A DNA stretch of 46,600 bases from Actinomycetota bacterium (GCA_016870775.1 VGAK01000014.1:1-46600), one strand, 5' to 3'. Positions 23,975 to 33,274 are shown, numbered from the stretch's first letter. Notes: generated by a model from the sequence alone, not told the origin. Translations and numbers: made by a program.

Positions 23975-26428
23975 TCATCCTCCCAGGGCTTCGAGTTCCT
24001 CCACAGTCATTAGCACGGCACGCGCCTTGGAGCCCTCACTCGGGCCAACCACACCGCGCTCCTCCAACTCGTCCATGAGGCGACCGGCGCGGGCGAATCC
24101 CACCTTCAACTTGCGCTGCAGGAGTGAGGTCGACCCGAGACCCGAGCGCACCACGATCTCCATCGCCTGGCGCACCATGTCGTCGTCGCCGGAATCTCCA
24201 AACAGGGGGCCGCTGCCCGAGCCCGGGAGGCCCTCGTTACCCTCGATGCCCGAGACGTAGACGATCTCGGGGGCCTGGCGACGCCAGTGCGCCACGATGC
24301 GACGGACCTCCTCCTCGTCGACGAACGAGCCCTGCAGCCGCTGGGTCACATTGGAGTTGCCGGGCAACAGGAGCATGTCGCCCTTTCCGACGAGCCTCTC
24401 GGCGCCGGGTTGGTCGAGGATGACGCGGCTGTCGGTGAGGCTCGAGACCGCGAAGGCGATGCGCGCGGGGATGTTCGCCTTGATGACACCGGTGATCACG
24501 TTCACGCTCGGACGCTGCGTGGCGACGATGAGGTGGACACCCACCGCGCGGGCCTTCTGGGCGATGCGCGTGATGCACTCCTCGACGTCTCGGGCCGCCA
24601 CCATCATCAGATCGTTCAACTCATCCACCACCACGACGATGAACGGCAAGCGGTCGTACTTCTTGGCGGTCGGGTCGTTCGGGTCGTTCAACTCCCCCTT
24701 GTCGAAGGCGGTGTTGTAGCCCCCGATGTCGCGGAACCCGACCTCGACCAGCAGGTCGTAGCGGCGCTCCATCTCCTTGACGGCCCAGCCCAGGGCGTTC
24801 GCCGCCTTCTTCGGGTTGGTGACCGGCGCAGTGAGCAGGTGCGGGAGGCGCGCGTACTGGCCCATCTCGACCTGCTTCGGGTCGATGAGGATGAGGCGAA
24901 CCTGATCCGGCGTCGACCTCATCAGCAGCGAGGTCAGGATCGAGTTGATGCCGCTCGACTTGCCCGCACCGGTGGCACCGGCGATGAGCAGGTGTGGCAT
25001 CGCCGCCAGGTTCAAGAAGACGGCGCGACCGGTGATGTCCTTGCCGACCGCGACATCGAGTGGATGGTTCGCGCGCTCGGCCTCGGGGGATGCCATCAGA
25101 TCGCCGAGCGAGACAAGTTGACGGCTCTCGTTGGGCACCTCGACACCCACGGCCGACTGTCCGGGGATCGGGGCGAGGATGCGCACATCGGTGGCGGCCA
25201 TTGAATAGGCGATGTCGCGGTTCAGGCTGGTCACCTTCGACACCTTCACGCCCAAACCGAGCTCGAGCTCGAAGCGGGTGACGGTCGGTCCCACGGTCAT
25301 GCCGATGAGGCGCGTCTCCACGCCGTGGGAGGCGAGGGCTTCCTCGAGCAACTGACCGCGCTCGGCGACACGGGCCTTGTTCACCTCGTGGATCTCGGTG
25401 AGCGAGAGAAAGTCGGCCGGGGGCAGGATCCACTCACCGGGGCCGGTGGGCGCCGATGTCAATCCGTTCTCATCGGCGGGTGTGTGCGCCATCCCCGGCT
25501 TGCCCACGAACTCGGGCTCCCCCACGACCGTCGGCTGGGCCGGCCGCTCCTCGGCCCTGCGCGCACGGTGCTTGGACGGCTTGGCGGGGCGCTCGGGACG
25601 CAGATCGTCGTCGTCGGCTGCGTCATAGATCGGCACGTCACGCTGACGCCCGGGGTGGCCGCGATCGGGCCGGGAGTCGGGTCCCGGCGGAGCAACGCGC
25701 TCACCGGGCACCTCGACGAGGTCGTCCAGGTTGCGGCGGGCACGCTCGCGCTCCTCGCGCGCCTCCACCACGCGCTCCGACACCGAGGTGATCCACCTGC
25801 GCACGAGCACGACCAGTTCGGGCAGCGTCGTGTCGGTGATCAACATCGTGCCACCGAGTGCGACGGCGAGGAGGATCACGACCGTGCCGACCCACCCCAC
25901 GGTGGTGCGCAGGGGTTCACCGAGCAGCGCGCCGAACCAACCACCGGCGTTCGACATCGCATCGACGCTGCCCACGATGCTGTCCTCACCGTTCGCGAGG
26001 TGCAGCAGGCCGAGTGCTGCGAGCACCACGACGGTCCACCCGACGGTGAGGCGGAGTCGGTGCTCGACGCTGCGTCGGCGCACGAGCGCCACCCCGATGC
26101 CGATCGAGACGGCCGGCAGGAGGAATCGACCCAGGCCGAGCAGCCACCCGAAGGTGGTGTCGATCGCCTCCCCGAGGGGGCCGGCGGTCTGGAGGTACAT
26201 GGAGAGCACGAGCAGGATGCCGAGCGAGACGAGACCCACACCCCAGAACTCGACCTCGCGGCCCTCGACCACGCGCCTGACCGCCGACGCCCCCTCGGGC
26301 TCCCGGCTCCGGGTGGGCTCTGCCTCGGGGCGCCGACTGCCCCTCGAGGGGGTCTTCACGCCCGCGCGACCCCCACGGGAGGAGCCACGAGAGGAGGGGG
26401 AATTCCTCCCGGAAGAGCGGTCAGACAT
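23975..26428 (-). CDS. ftsK: DNA translocase FtsK/SpoIIIE
   Basis: 817 residues from ATG 26428. A basic, Ser/Arg-rich tail (1-60) is followed by four membrane helices (about 63-200), a charged linker (about 205-340), the alpha/beta ATPase motor and a gamma winged-helix domain. Walker A is GATGAGKSS (about residue 480); Walker B is FIVVVVDELNDLMM (about 600), with Asn where many homologues have Ala. The last ~65 residues (DMVRQAMEIVVRSG to VGPSEGSKARAVL) form the gamma domain that reads KOPS-type sites. It pumps DNA at the division septum. TACCTT 7 bases before ATG shows a leaderless start; a longer upstream reading is excluded by this. Confidence 0.97.
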   Translation of the reverse strand: MSDRSSGRNSPSSRGSSRGGRAGVKTPSRGSRRPEAEPTRSREPEGASAVRRVVEGREVEFWGVGLVSLGILLVLSMYLQTAGPLGEAIDTTFGWLLGLGRFLLPAVSIGIGVALVRRRSVEHRLRLTVGWTVVVLAALGLLHLANGEDSIVGSVDAMSNAGGWFGALLGEPLRTTVGWVGTVVILLAVALGGTMLITDTTLPELVVLVRRWITSVSERVVEAREERERARRNLDDLVEVPGERVAPPGPDSRPDRGHPGRQRDVPIYDAADDDDLRPERPAKPSKHRARRAEERPAQPTVVGEPEFVGKPGMAHTPADENGLTSAPTGPGEWILPPADFLSLTEIHEVNKARVAERGQLLEEALASHGVETRLIGMTVGPTVTRFELELGLGVKVSKVTSLNRDIAYSMAATDVRILAPIPGQSAVGVEVPNESRQLVSLGDLMASPEAERANHPLDVAVGKDITGRAVFLNLAAMPHLLIAGATGAGKSSGINSILTSLLMRSTPDQVRLILIDPKQVEMGQYARLPHLLTAPVTNPKKAANALGWAVKEMERRYDLLVEVGFRDIGGYNTAFDKGELNDPNDPTAKKYDRLPFIVVVVDELNDLMMVAARDVEECITRIAQKARAVGVHLIVATQRPSVNVITGVIKANIPARIAFAVSSLTDSRVILDQPGAERLVGKGDMLLLPGNSNVTQRLQGSFVDEEEVRRIVAHWRRQAPEIVYVSGIEGNEGLPGSGSGPLFGDSGDDDMVRQAMEIVVRSGLGSTSLLQRKLKVGFARAGRLMDELEERGVVGPSEGSKARAVLMTVEELEALGG

Positions 26429-26435
26429 GGGGAAA

Positions 26436-26441
26436 AAGGTA
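26436..26441 (-). promoter_or_regulatory. -10 box TACCTT of ftsK (leaderless)
   Basis: TACCTT on the minus strand ends 7 bases before ATG 26428; it is divergent from the methyltransferase promoter. Confidence 0.5.
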
Positions 26442-26518
26442 CTCCCGAGGTGCGAGCAGGTTCGGGATACCCCTGCCACGACAGGGTGAGCGCCCGATCG
26501 CGCCCGCGTCGACCCAAC

Positions 26519-26524
26519 TACGGT
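26519..26524 (+). promoter_or_regulatory. -10 box TACGGT of the methyltransferase gene
   Basis: TACGGT ends 9 bases before ATG 26534, slightly farther than in the other leaderless starts here. Confidence 0.45.
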
Positions 26525-26533
26525 GGGCGTCTC

Positions 26534-27112
26534 ATGTCTCGTTTCGGTGCCGAGTACTACCGCCGCTTCTACGGTAGGGACGCCGTCCACAACAGACGCC
26601 AGATCGCCTCTCTCGCATCGGCCGTGCACAGCATGTGCACCTGGTGGGGGGTCGCCCCGCGTTCGATGCTCGATGTCGGCGCCGGCCCCGGCTACTGGCG
26701 CGATTGGTACCGCAACGAGCACCCCCGCGTGAGGGTCTTCTCGGTGGACATGAGCGAGCATGCCTGTGCCCGGTTCGGCCACGAGAGGCGCGACATCACA
26801 GAGTGGAGGCCCGCGCGACCGTTCGATCTGGTGGTGTGCCACGGGGTTCTCCAGTACCCGGACGATGCGGCCGCGACGCGCGCGATCGACAACCTCGCGG
26901 CGGCGTGCGCCGAGGTCCTCTACCTCGAGGTGCCCACCACCCACGACTACGACCACACCGTCGATGCCGCCTCGACCGACATGGATGTCCACCATCGATC
27001 CGCGAGGTGGTACCGCGCACGACTGGAGAAGCACTTCGTCCAGGCCGGGGCCGGGCTGTGGGTGCGCCGCGGCGGGCGCGTGCTTCTCTACGAACTCGAA
27101 CGCACCCGCTGA
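26534..27112 (+). CDS. Class I SAM-dependent methyltransferase
   Basis: 192 residues from ATG 26534. The SAM-binding motif I is MLDVGAGPGYWRDWY (about 45-59), followed by the acidic strand VFSVDMSEH and the motif IV region FDLVVCHGVLQY. The N-terminus (FGAEYYRRFYGRD) is Tyr/Arg-rich. The C-terminus ends with VRRGGRVLLYELERTR. The substrate cannot be told; members of this broad group act on small molecules, lipids or tRNA. It is divergent from ftsK and convergent with the ThDP enzyme, so it stands alone. Confidence 0.88.
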   Translation: MSRFGAEYYRRFYGRDAVHNRRQIASLASAVHSMCTWWGVAPRSMLDVGAGPGYWRDWYRNEHPRVRVFSVDMSEHACARFGHERRDITEWRPARPFDLVVCHGVLQYPDDAAATRAIDNLAAACAEVLYLEVPTTHDYDHTVDAASTDMDVHHRSARWYRARLEKHFVQAGAGLWVRRGGRVLLYELERTR

Positions 27113-27131
27113 TCCGGGCGCGCCCGATCAG
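27109..27131. terminator. Palindrome holding both stop codons of convergent genes
   Basis: CTGAT, C, CGGGCG, CGCCCG, ATCAG forms an inverted repeat with one unpaired base. The TGA of the methyltransferase (27110-27112) and that of the ThDP enzyme (27130-27128) both lie in its arms. It probably ends both transcripts. Confidence 0.5.
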
Positions 27132-28672
27132 AGGCGCGCCTCGATGAGGCGCGGTCCGCGCTGTCGCATCGCCGACGAGAACGCGGCCTCGAACGACTCG
27201 GGTGTCTCTGCGCGCACGGCCTCGACACCCATGCCCCGGGCGATCTGCACCCAGTCGATCGTCGGGTCGGACAGGTCCAGCATCGCGCGTGCCTTTGCCC
27301 CCGGCACTCCAGCGCCCGTGCGCTGCAGCTCGATGTTGAGGATCGCGTACGACCGGTTCGCGAAGATCACAGTGGTCACATCCAGTCGTTCGCGGGCCTG
27401 GGTCCACAGCGCCTGCACCGTGTACATCGCACCGCCGTCACCGTGCAGACACACGACCTTGCGGTCGGGCGCTGCGACCGCGGCCCCGGTCGCCACGGGG
27501 AGACCCTGACCGATCGAGCCACCGGTGAGGGAGATCTGGTCGTGCGGGACGCACGTGGCGAGGGACGCCTGCGCCCCTCCGCCGGAGGTACCGCCCTCGT
27601 CGGCGATGATCGCACCCTCGGGCAGGTGGCGCGCGATCGCGCGACCGATCGCCCACCCATCGAACTTGTCGCCGACTGTGTCGTCGATGCGCAGATCCGC
27701 CACGACCGGCGCGGCCGACGCGACACCGAGGGTCTCGGCGAGCGCCTCGAGGGCCCCGACTGTGTCCTGGTGCGCAAGCGCGAGATGGATGATCTCGGTG
27801 TGCTCGGCCGCTCCCCAACTGGGCTTGCCGGGGTAGGCGAAGAACGTCACGGGTGGTTTGGTTCCCACGATCACCAGCACCTCGAGGTCGGCCAGATACT
27901 CGACGAGCTGTTCGGCGAAGTACGGGAGCCGGGTCACCTGCACGCGGCCCGCCCCCTTCTGGATGCGCGGCGAGAACGTGTCGGCCATCAACCGCACATC
28001 ACCGGCTGTTGCGACACGACCGGCGGCAGTGAGCCCGCGCTGCTTCAGGGCCTCGCCACGCATCAGGATGCCGACCCGGCGTCCGGCGCGCACGGCATCG
28101 GCGACGGCACTGACGCGACCTGCGTCGAACGGTGCGGCACCCGCCACCGGGAGGGGTGGTGCGGGCACCCCTCCCTCGGTCCATGCGACGTCGGCGGGGA
28201 GGATGAGGGTGGCGATCTGCCCGGGGTGCTGGCGCGCGGCTTGCACCGCGCGCGCCGCGTCGGATCCCACCGAGAGCTGGTGGGTCGCGGTGTGGACCCA
28301 CCCCGACACGGGTCGCGCGAACCCGACGATGTCGGAGGTGAGTGGTGCGTCCAGTTGCAGGTGGTGCGTCGCGTGATCGCCGACGATGTTGACCACGGGT
28401 GACGACGCGCGTCGTGCGTTGTGCAGGTTCGCCAGGCCGTTCGCGAGCCCCGGGCCGAGATGCAGCAGCGTCGCGGCCGGCTTCTCGGCGATGCGCGCGT
28501 ACCCGTCGGCCATTCCAGTGACCACGCCCTCGAAGAGACCGAGCACCGCACGCATGCCCGGTGTCGTGTCGATCGCTGTGACGAGGTGCATCTCTGACGT
28601 GCCGGGGTTCGCGAAGGTGACCTCTACCCCGGAGTCGACGAGGGTGCGGACCAGACTCTGAGCGCCGTACAT
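27128..28672 (-). CDS. Thiamine-diphosphate enzyme, acetolactate synthase large-subunit-like
   Basis: 514 residues, three-domain ThDP architecture. The N-terminal PYR domain carries the catalytic Glu in LFEGVVTGMADGYAR (about residue 49). The C-terminal PP domain has GDGGAMYTVQALWTQARERLDVTTVIFANRSY, the classic GDG...N ThDP/Mg2+ motif near residues 415-445. The central domain resembles those without a firm FAD motif. Length is shorter than true acetolactate synthases (about 560-600), and no regulatory-subunit gene is nearby, so decarboxylase or lyase activity on a 2-oxo acid is more likely than valine/isoleucine synthesis. TAAGTT 7 bases before ATG suggests a leaderless mRNA. Confidence 0.88.
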   Translation of the reverse strand: MYGAQSLVRTLVDSGVEVTFANPGTSEMHLVTAIDTTPGMRAVLGLFEGVVTGMADGYARIAEKPAATLLHLGPGLANGLANLHNARRASSPVVNIVGDHATHHLQLDAPLTSDIVGFARPVSGWVHTATHQLSVGSDAARAVQAARQHPGQIATLILPADVAWTEGGVPAPPLPVAGAAPFDAGRVSAVADAVRAGRRVGILMRGEALKQRGLTAAGRVATAGDVRLMADTFSPRIQKGAGRVQVTRLPYFAEQLVEYLADLEVLVIVGTKPPVTFFAYPGKPSWGAAEHTEIIHLALAHQDTVGALEALAETLGVASAAPVVADLRIDDTVGDKFDGWAIGRAIARHLPEGAIIADEGGTSGGGAQASLATCVPHDQISLTGGSIGQGLPVATGAAVAAPDRKVVCLHGDGGAMYTVQALWTQARERLDVTTVIFANRSYAILNIELQRTGAGVPGAKARAMLDLSDPTIDWVQIARGMGVEAVRAETPESFEAAFSSAMRQRGPRLIEARL

Positions 28673-28679
28673 GGAGCGA

Positions 28680-28685
28680 AACTTA
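28680..28685 (-). promoter_or_regulatory. -10 box TAAGTT of the ThDP enzyme gene (leaderless)
   Basis: TAAGTT on the minus strand ends 7 bases before ATG 28672. Confidence 0.45.
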
Positions 28686-28765
28686 CGCCATCGGCGGATG
28701 GTGTGGGTCGGGTGCGACGCGTGCCGCGCGAGCGGATCGGATCCGGGGAGGTGAATCGGTTCCCG

Positions 28766-30427
28766 TCAGGTGGCCATCACGACGGGCACGATCATCGGGC
28801 GCCGCTTGGTGCGGTCCGACACGAAGCGCCCGGCGGCCCGGCGCACCTCGCGCTCGAGCGAGTCCACGTCGGTGACGCCGTCGTCGAGCGCCGCCACCAG
28901 TGCCCGCGAGATCGTGTCCTCGGCTTCGTCGAGCAGGTCGTCGGCCTCCGGCGCGTACACCCACCCGCGGGTGATGATCTCGGGGCCCGTGAGCACCGAG
29001 CGCGACTCGATGTCGACGGCCGCGACCACGACGACCACTCCCTCCTCTGCCAGGGCACGCCTGTCGCGCAACACCCCCTGACCGACATCTCCGACGATCC
29101 CGTCCACGAAGAGGTAGTGGGCCGGGACCTTGTCGACCAGGGCGAGCCCCCCATCGGACAACTCGAGCACGTCGCCGTCAGCCGCGATCAGGACATGCCC
29201 GGGATCGGCGCCCATCTCGACCGCGAGATCGGCGTGGGCCTTCATGTGGCGGTACTCACCGTGGATCGGCACGAAGAACTCGGGCCCGCAGATCGAGTGG
29301 TACGTCTTCAACTCGTCGGCCTGGGCGTGCCCCGTGGCGTGGACGTCGGCGGTGCCCGAGTGCACGACCCGCGCTCCCGCGCGCACGAGACCGTCGATCA
29401 CGCGGTTCACGTTCCCCTCGTTGCCGGGGATCGCATGGCTCGACAGGATCACGGTGTCGTCGGGCCCGACCTTGATCCACCGCGACTCCCCGCGCGCGAG
29501 CAGAGACAGCGCCGACATCGGCTCCCCCTGCGAGCCGGTCGAGATCACACAGACCTCGCGCGGTGCATGGTCGCCGATCTGCTCGACGGCGATGAACGAG
29601 CTCGCCGGCACGTCCAGCAGTCCGAGCTCGATCGCGAGTCGCACGTTGTTCTGCATCGAGCGACCCATGAGTGCGATCTTGCGACCGTTCTCGATCGCGA
29701 CCTCGATCACCTGCTGGACGCGGTGGATGTGGCTGGCGAAACTCGCCGTGATGATGCGCCGGTCCCGGTGCTGGTGGAACAGGTTGTGCAGCACCGCGCC
29801 CACGCTGCGCTCGCTCGGTGCGTGGCCGTGCTCCTCGGCGTTGGTGGAGTCGCACATCAGCAACCGGATGCCCACCGTCGAGGCCAGCTCGCCGAGGCGC
29901 GCCAGATCGGTGCGCCTGCCGTCGACGGGGGTGAGATCGAGTTTGAAGTCACCCGAGTGCACGATCACCCCCTGGGGCGTGTGCACGATGATCGCGTGCG
30001 CGTGCGGCACCGAGTGCGTGACGGGCAGGAACTCGACATCGAAGGGGCCGATCCCGACGCGCTCGCCATCGGCGACCGGCACGAGACTCGTGCGGTCCAT
30101 CAGGCCCGCCTCCTCTATCCGGTTGCGAGCCAGACCGAGGGTGACTGGCGAGCCGTACACCGGGAACGACAACTCGCGCAGCAGGTACTGGAGGGCACCC
30201 ACGTGATCCTCGTGGCCGTGCGTGGCCACGCACCCCACGATGCGGTCACCGTTCTCGATGAGCCAGGTGAAATCGGGCAGCACCAGATCGATGCCGTGCA
30301 TGTCGGCGTCGGGGAACATCAAGCCGCAGTCGATCATCAGCAGAGCACCGTCCTGCTCCAGGACCATGCAGTTGCGTCCGATCTCGCCGAGACCCCCGAG
30401 GAAGACGATGCGAACCGGTGCTGCCAC
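28766..30427 (-). CDS. rnj: Ribonuclease J
   Basis: 553 residues from GTG 30427, giving the expected N-terminus AAPVRIVFLGGLGEIGRN; the longer frame to 30538 lies within dapA and is rejected. The metallo-beta-lactamase Zn site THGHEDHVGAL is present (about residue 75), with later motifs HSGDFKLD, CDSTNAEEHG, TSFASHIHR-like ASFASHIHRVQQ, STGSQGEP, and HASGHA-like HATGHAQADEL of the beta-CASP domain. RNase J degrades and matures mRNA and rRNA as 5'-3' exonuclease and endonuclease. It follows dapA by 11 bases, a common actinobacterial order, and probably shares its promoter. Confidence 0.97.
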   Translation of the reverse strand: MAAPVRIVFLGGLGEIGRNCMVLEQDGALLMIDCGLMFPDADMHGIDLVLPDFTWLIENGDRIVGCVATHGHEDHVGALQYLLRELSFPVYGSPVTLGLARNRIEEAGLMDRTSLVPVADGERVGIGPFDVEFLPVTHSVPHAHAIIVHTPQGVIVHSGDFKLDLTPVDGRRTDLARLGELASTVGIRLLMCDSTNAEEHGHAPSERSVGAVLHNLFHQHRDRRIITASFASHIHRVQQVIEVAIENGRKIALMGRSMQNNVRLAIELGLLDVPASSFIAVEQIGDHAPREVCVISTGSQGEPMSALSLLARGESRWIKVGPDDTVILSSHAIPGNEGNVNRVIDGLVRAGARVVHSGTADVHATGHAQADELKTYHSICGPEFFVPIHGEYRHMKAHADLAVEMGADPGHVLIAADGDVLELSDGGLALVDKVPAHYLFVDGIVGDVGQGVLRDRRALAEEGVVVVVAAVDIESRSVLTGPEIITRGWVYAPEADDLLDEAEDTISRALVAALDDGVTDVDSLEREVRRAAGRFVSDRTKRRPMIVPVVMAT

Positions 30428-30438
30428 GGACAGAGTCT

Positions 30439-31341
30439 TCAGATCCCGAGCACCGCGCGAGCGGCCCGCAGGTTGGCGTGCACGGTCGCGGCGCGCTCGG
30501 CGAGCCCGGCCGGCGGGGGACCCATCGGGAGCCTGCATTCCCCCACGGAGAATCCGAGATGGTTCATCATCACCTTGCTCGGGATCGGGTTGGGGTTTTC
30601 ATCACCCGTCTCGTAGGAGTACGACTCGAGGAGTGCGTCATTGATGCGACGGGCGCGCGCGTGATCACCCGACAGGAACGCAGAGATCATTGCTTGGTGC
30701 TCGATTCCGCTCCAGTGCGTGGCGACCCCGATCACGCCCACACCCCCATGGGCGAGGAACGACAGAGTCAAGCCGTCGTCGCCCGAGTAGAGCTCGAAGT
30801 CGGACGGGACCTGCACCATGAGATTCGCGGTCTCGGCGGGAGCGCCCGCGGCATCCTTCAGTGCCTTGACGTTCGGGACGGTGTTGGCGAGTCGCGCGAG
30901 CGTGGCGGTGGAGATCTTGCGTCCCGTGCGCACCGGGATGTCGTAGACGACGACGGGCAGTGTCGTCGCGTTCGCCATCGCCGTGATGTGGGCGGCGAGC
31001 CCAGCCTGCGAGGGTCGGTTGTAGTACGGACCGACCGCGAGGATCCCCGCGACTCCCAGCTTGGTCGCCTCGCGCGTGAGATGAACCGAGTGGGCGGTGT
31101 CGTTCGACCCGGTGCCGGCGACGACGGGGATCGTCACGGCACCCGCGACCGCCTCCCACAGGGACAGTTTCTCGGCATCGGTGAGGGTCGAGGATTCGCC
31201 CGTCGTGCCCGACACGACGAGACCGTCGTTGCCGTTGTCCTGGAGCCAGCGGGCCAGCCGCTCAGCCTCGTCGAGGTTCAGTGTGCCGTCGGCATCGAAC
31301 GGCGTGATCATCGCGGTGAGAACATGCCCGAAGAGCGCCAT
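30439..31341 (-). CDS. dapA: 4-hydroxy-tetrahydrodipicolinate synthase
   Basis: 300 residues from ATG 31341 (MALFGHVLTAMITPF); an upstream ATG at 31359 would add six residues. The enzyme condenses pyruvate with aspartate semialdehyde in the lysine/diaminopimelate pathway. Visible: VSGTTGESSTL (about 44-54), the Tyr of GPYYNRPSQAG, VVVYDIPVRTGRKI, and the Schiff-base Lys in NVKALKDAAG (around 163). AATAAT 6 bases before the ATG may serve as a weak -10 box. dapB lies about 7 kb upstream on the same strand instead of adjacent. Confidence 0.96.
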   Translation of the reverse strand: MALFGHVLTAMITPFDADGTLNLDEAERLARWLQDNGNDGLVVSGTTGESSTLTDAEKLSLWEAVAGAVTIPVVAGTGSNDTAHSVHLTREATKLGVAGILAVGPYYNRPSQAGLAAHITAMANATTLPVVVYDIPVRTGRKISTATLARLANTVPNVKALKDAAGAPAETANLMVQVPSDFELYSGDDGLTLSFLAHGGVGVIGVATHWSGIEHQAMISAFLSGDHARARRINDALLESYSYETGDENPNPIPSKVMMNHLGFSVGECRLPMGPPPAGLAERAATVHANLRAARAVLGI

Positions 31342-31395
31342 GCCCTGATTATTGCCCATCCGGGGTGCCCGACACCCCCTCGGTTGCGGGGGGGA

Positions 31396-32532
31396 TCAGT
31401 GATGCTCGCCGGCGGCGAGCACGTCCTTTCCGATCTCGAACTGCGCGTACTCCTCGCCGGTGTCCTGCCAGTCCTCGAACTGGATCACGCCCATCTCCTC
31501 GAACTTGCGACGCAGCCACTTGTCGTTGCGGTCGAGGATCCCGAGCTTCTTGCAGTTCGGCACGATCTTGGAGAACAGCATCTGCTGGAACATGAGCCGC
31601 GACGGGTCGGCCAGCATGAGCGGAGCAATCTCCTTGGTGTCGATCCCGAGGCGGTCCCAGACCTCCTGCTGCATGAACCGGTCGCGCATGCGCACGCTCG
31701 CCTCGTAGGCGAACTCGATGCGGTCCTTCATCTCGGCATCGGACATCTCGGCGTAGACCTCCTGCAGGCTCAACACGCCGAAGGCGACATGGCGGGCCTC
31801 GTCGCTCATCACGTAACGGAGCAGTTTCTTCAGCAACGGCTCGTTCGTGAGCTGATGAAGGAAGCCGAAGGCAGCGAGGGCCAGACCCTCCACCATGATC
31901 TGCATGCCCATGTAGGTCATGTCCCAGCGACTGTCGTTGATGATGTCGTCGAGCAGCATCCGCAGGTGGGCGTTGATCTGGTACTCGCCACCGAGTTTCT
32001 CGTCGAGGTACCTCGCGAACACCTCGACGTGGCGGGCTTCGTCGACGACCTGGGTGCTCGCGTAGAGCTTGGCGTCGTACCACGGCACCGTCTCGGTGAT
32101 CTTGGCGGTGCACAGCAACGCGCCCTGCTCACCGTGGAGGAACTGACTGAGCTGCCAGCGGCGGCTCTCGATGCCGAAATCGAGCCACTCCTTGTCGCCC
32201 CACTTGGCGAGCTGGGTGCCGGCGTACAACGAGGGATCCATCCCCGGCCCGAGCAGGGCCTGGTCCTCGGCGACGACCTTCTCGACGTCGACATCGGTTC
32301 CCCACTCGAGATCGGTCGCGCCGTTCCACTGGCCGGTCTTGGCCTTCTCGTAGAGCTTTCGCAGTGCCGGCCGGGCGAGCGAGTAGTCCCAGGTGAACAG
32401 TGTGTCGGCATTGTGCTTGACCACGTGTTCCACGGCGTCGACATCGGTGTTGGTGATCGCCAGGATCGCCTCGACGTCGTTGATCTCGTCGCGCCCGATG
32501 ATGTCGGCGTTGGTTCTCTCGGTGAGGCTCAC
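31396..32532 (-). CDS. Ferritin-like diiron-carboxylate protein (R2-like/AurF-like oxygenase candidate)
   Basis: 378 residues from GTG 32532, with ribosome site GGGAGA 5 bases upstream. A four-helix diiron site can be read in full: Glu in FLHGEQGALL, DEARHVEVF (ExxH), Glu in QIMVEGLAL, and a second SDEARHVAF (ExxH). This E-ExxH-E-ExxH pattern is that of ribonucleotide reductase R2-like ligand-binding oxidases, AurF-type N-oxygenases and related enzymes. Several neighbouring helices are Trp/Met/Tyr-rich. It is not a ribonucleotide reductase: there is no partner large subunit nearby. It sits 86 bases downstream of a same-strand TetR gene, which is probably its regulator. The substrate is unknown; fatty-acyl or aromatic amines are possible. 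Confidence 0.82.
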   Translation of the reverse strand: MSLTERTNADIIGRDEINDVEAILAITNTDVDAVEHVVKHNADTLFTWDYSLARPALRKLYEKAKTGQWNGATDLEWGTDVDVEKVVAEDQALLGPGMDPSLYAGTQLAKWGDKEWLDFGIESRRWQLSQFLHGEQGALLCTAKITETVPWYDAKLYASTQVVDEARHVEVFARYLDEKLGGEYQINAHLRMLLDDIINDSRWDMTYMGMQIMVEGLALAAFGFLHQLTNEPLLKKLLRYVMSDEARHVAFGVLSLQEVYAEMSDAEMKDRIEFAYEASVRMRDRFMQQEVWDRLGIDTKEIAPLMLADPSRLMFQQMLFSKIVPNCKKLGILDRNDKWLRRKFEEMGVIQFEDWQDTGEEYAQFEIGKDVLAAGEHH

Positions 32533-32618
32533 GGTGTTCTCCCTGTCGTTCTTCCTCTTTGATGTTCCAGTGCGTCCGGTTGTGTGTCTTTTCGATCGTG
32601 TGGCCCGCGCGCGAGGCG

Positions 32619-33218
32619 TCAGTTGCGCGCACCCTCGGGGACGAGGTGGCGGCGCACGAATGATCTGATGTCGTCCTCGCGCGTGAAGTCGAGGCGGCTC
32701 GAGGGGGCGAGGAACACCGAGATCACCATCCGGCACATCACCTCGATCGTGTCCTCGGCTGCGTCGGCCGACAGGAACGGCGCGGCCAGCGGCGCGAAGA
32801 ACGCGGTGGCCACCGAGACGATGCGCGACACCCCGCTCACGGTGAGATCACCGAGCGTCTCACCGGGCGCGGTCGCGAGCATCGTCGCGAGCTGCTCGTC
32901 GGCCACCAACTCGGCGTGCGCGACCGCGATCGAACGAACGAGGAGACTCTCGAGTGTCTCGGCGCCCTCCACATGGGCACGCACCACCGTGAAGAACTCG
33001 GAGAGGCGCCGCACCCTGAGCGCCTCGAAGACAACATCCCGGCCGCCGGGGAAGATGCGATAGAGCGTGGCCCGGGAGATGCCCGCCTGCCCGCAGACAT
33101 CGTCCATCGTCACCCGGTCCCACCCATGGCGGTCCACACAGAACGAGGCCGCATCGAGGATGCTCGCCTCTGCCTCGTTGAGGACCGGAAGCACGAACGC
33201 ACGGGGAGTGGACGCCAT
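32619..33218 (-). CDS. TetR-family transcriptional repressor
   Basis: 199 residues from ATG 33218. An N-terminal HTH is seen: ILDAASFCVDRHGWDRVTMDDVCGQ then AGISRATLYRIFPGGRDVVFEAL, typical of TetR. The C-terminal two-thirds are helical ligand-binding material with no recognisable ligand. Its promoter (TTGACA, 18 bases, TAGTGT) is filled by a perfect 8-bp inverted repeat, so it very probably represses itself. The diiron gene downstream would be read through from, or co-regulated with, this promoter. The divergent neighbour is an ABC substrate-binding gene, whose promoter is about 25 bases beyond the operator. Confidence 0.92.
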   Translation of the reverse strand: MASTPRAFVLPVLNEAEASILDAASFCVDRHGWDRVTMDDVCGQAGISRATLYRIFPGGRDVVFEALRVRRLSEFFTVVRAHVEGAETLESLLVRSIAVAHAELVADEQLATMLATAPGETLGDLTVSGVSRIVSVATAFFAPLAAPFLSADAAEDTIEVMCRMVISVFLAPSSRLDFTREDDIRSFVRRHLVPEGARN

Positions 33219-33223
33219 CGCAT

Positions 33224-33250
33224 TGAGACACTAAGACGCGTTGTGTCTCA
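33224..33250. promoter_or_regulatory. TetR-type operator palindrome in the tetR promoter
   Basis: TGAGACAC, 11 bases, GTGTCTCA: a perfect 8-bp inverted repeat 6 bases upstream of the tetR ATG. It covers the -10 box and most of the spacer. Confidence 0.75.
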
Positions 33251-33257
33251 CTGTCAA
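33228..33257 (-). promoter_or_regulatory. tetR promoter (-35 TTGACA, -10 TAGTGT)
   Basis: On the minus strand, consensus TTGACA (33257-33252), an 18-base spacer and TAGTGT (33233-33228), 9 bases before ATG 33218. The operator lies over it. Confidence 0.65.
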
Positions 33258-33274
33258 CCGATCAATCCTGAGTC

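Noticed and set aside
28766-30616. Long + strand frame (637 codons) opposite RNase J
   Set aside because: Antisense of rnj; HxHxDH and beta-CASP motifs confirm the minus strand.
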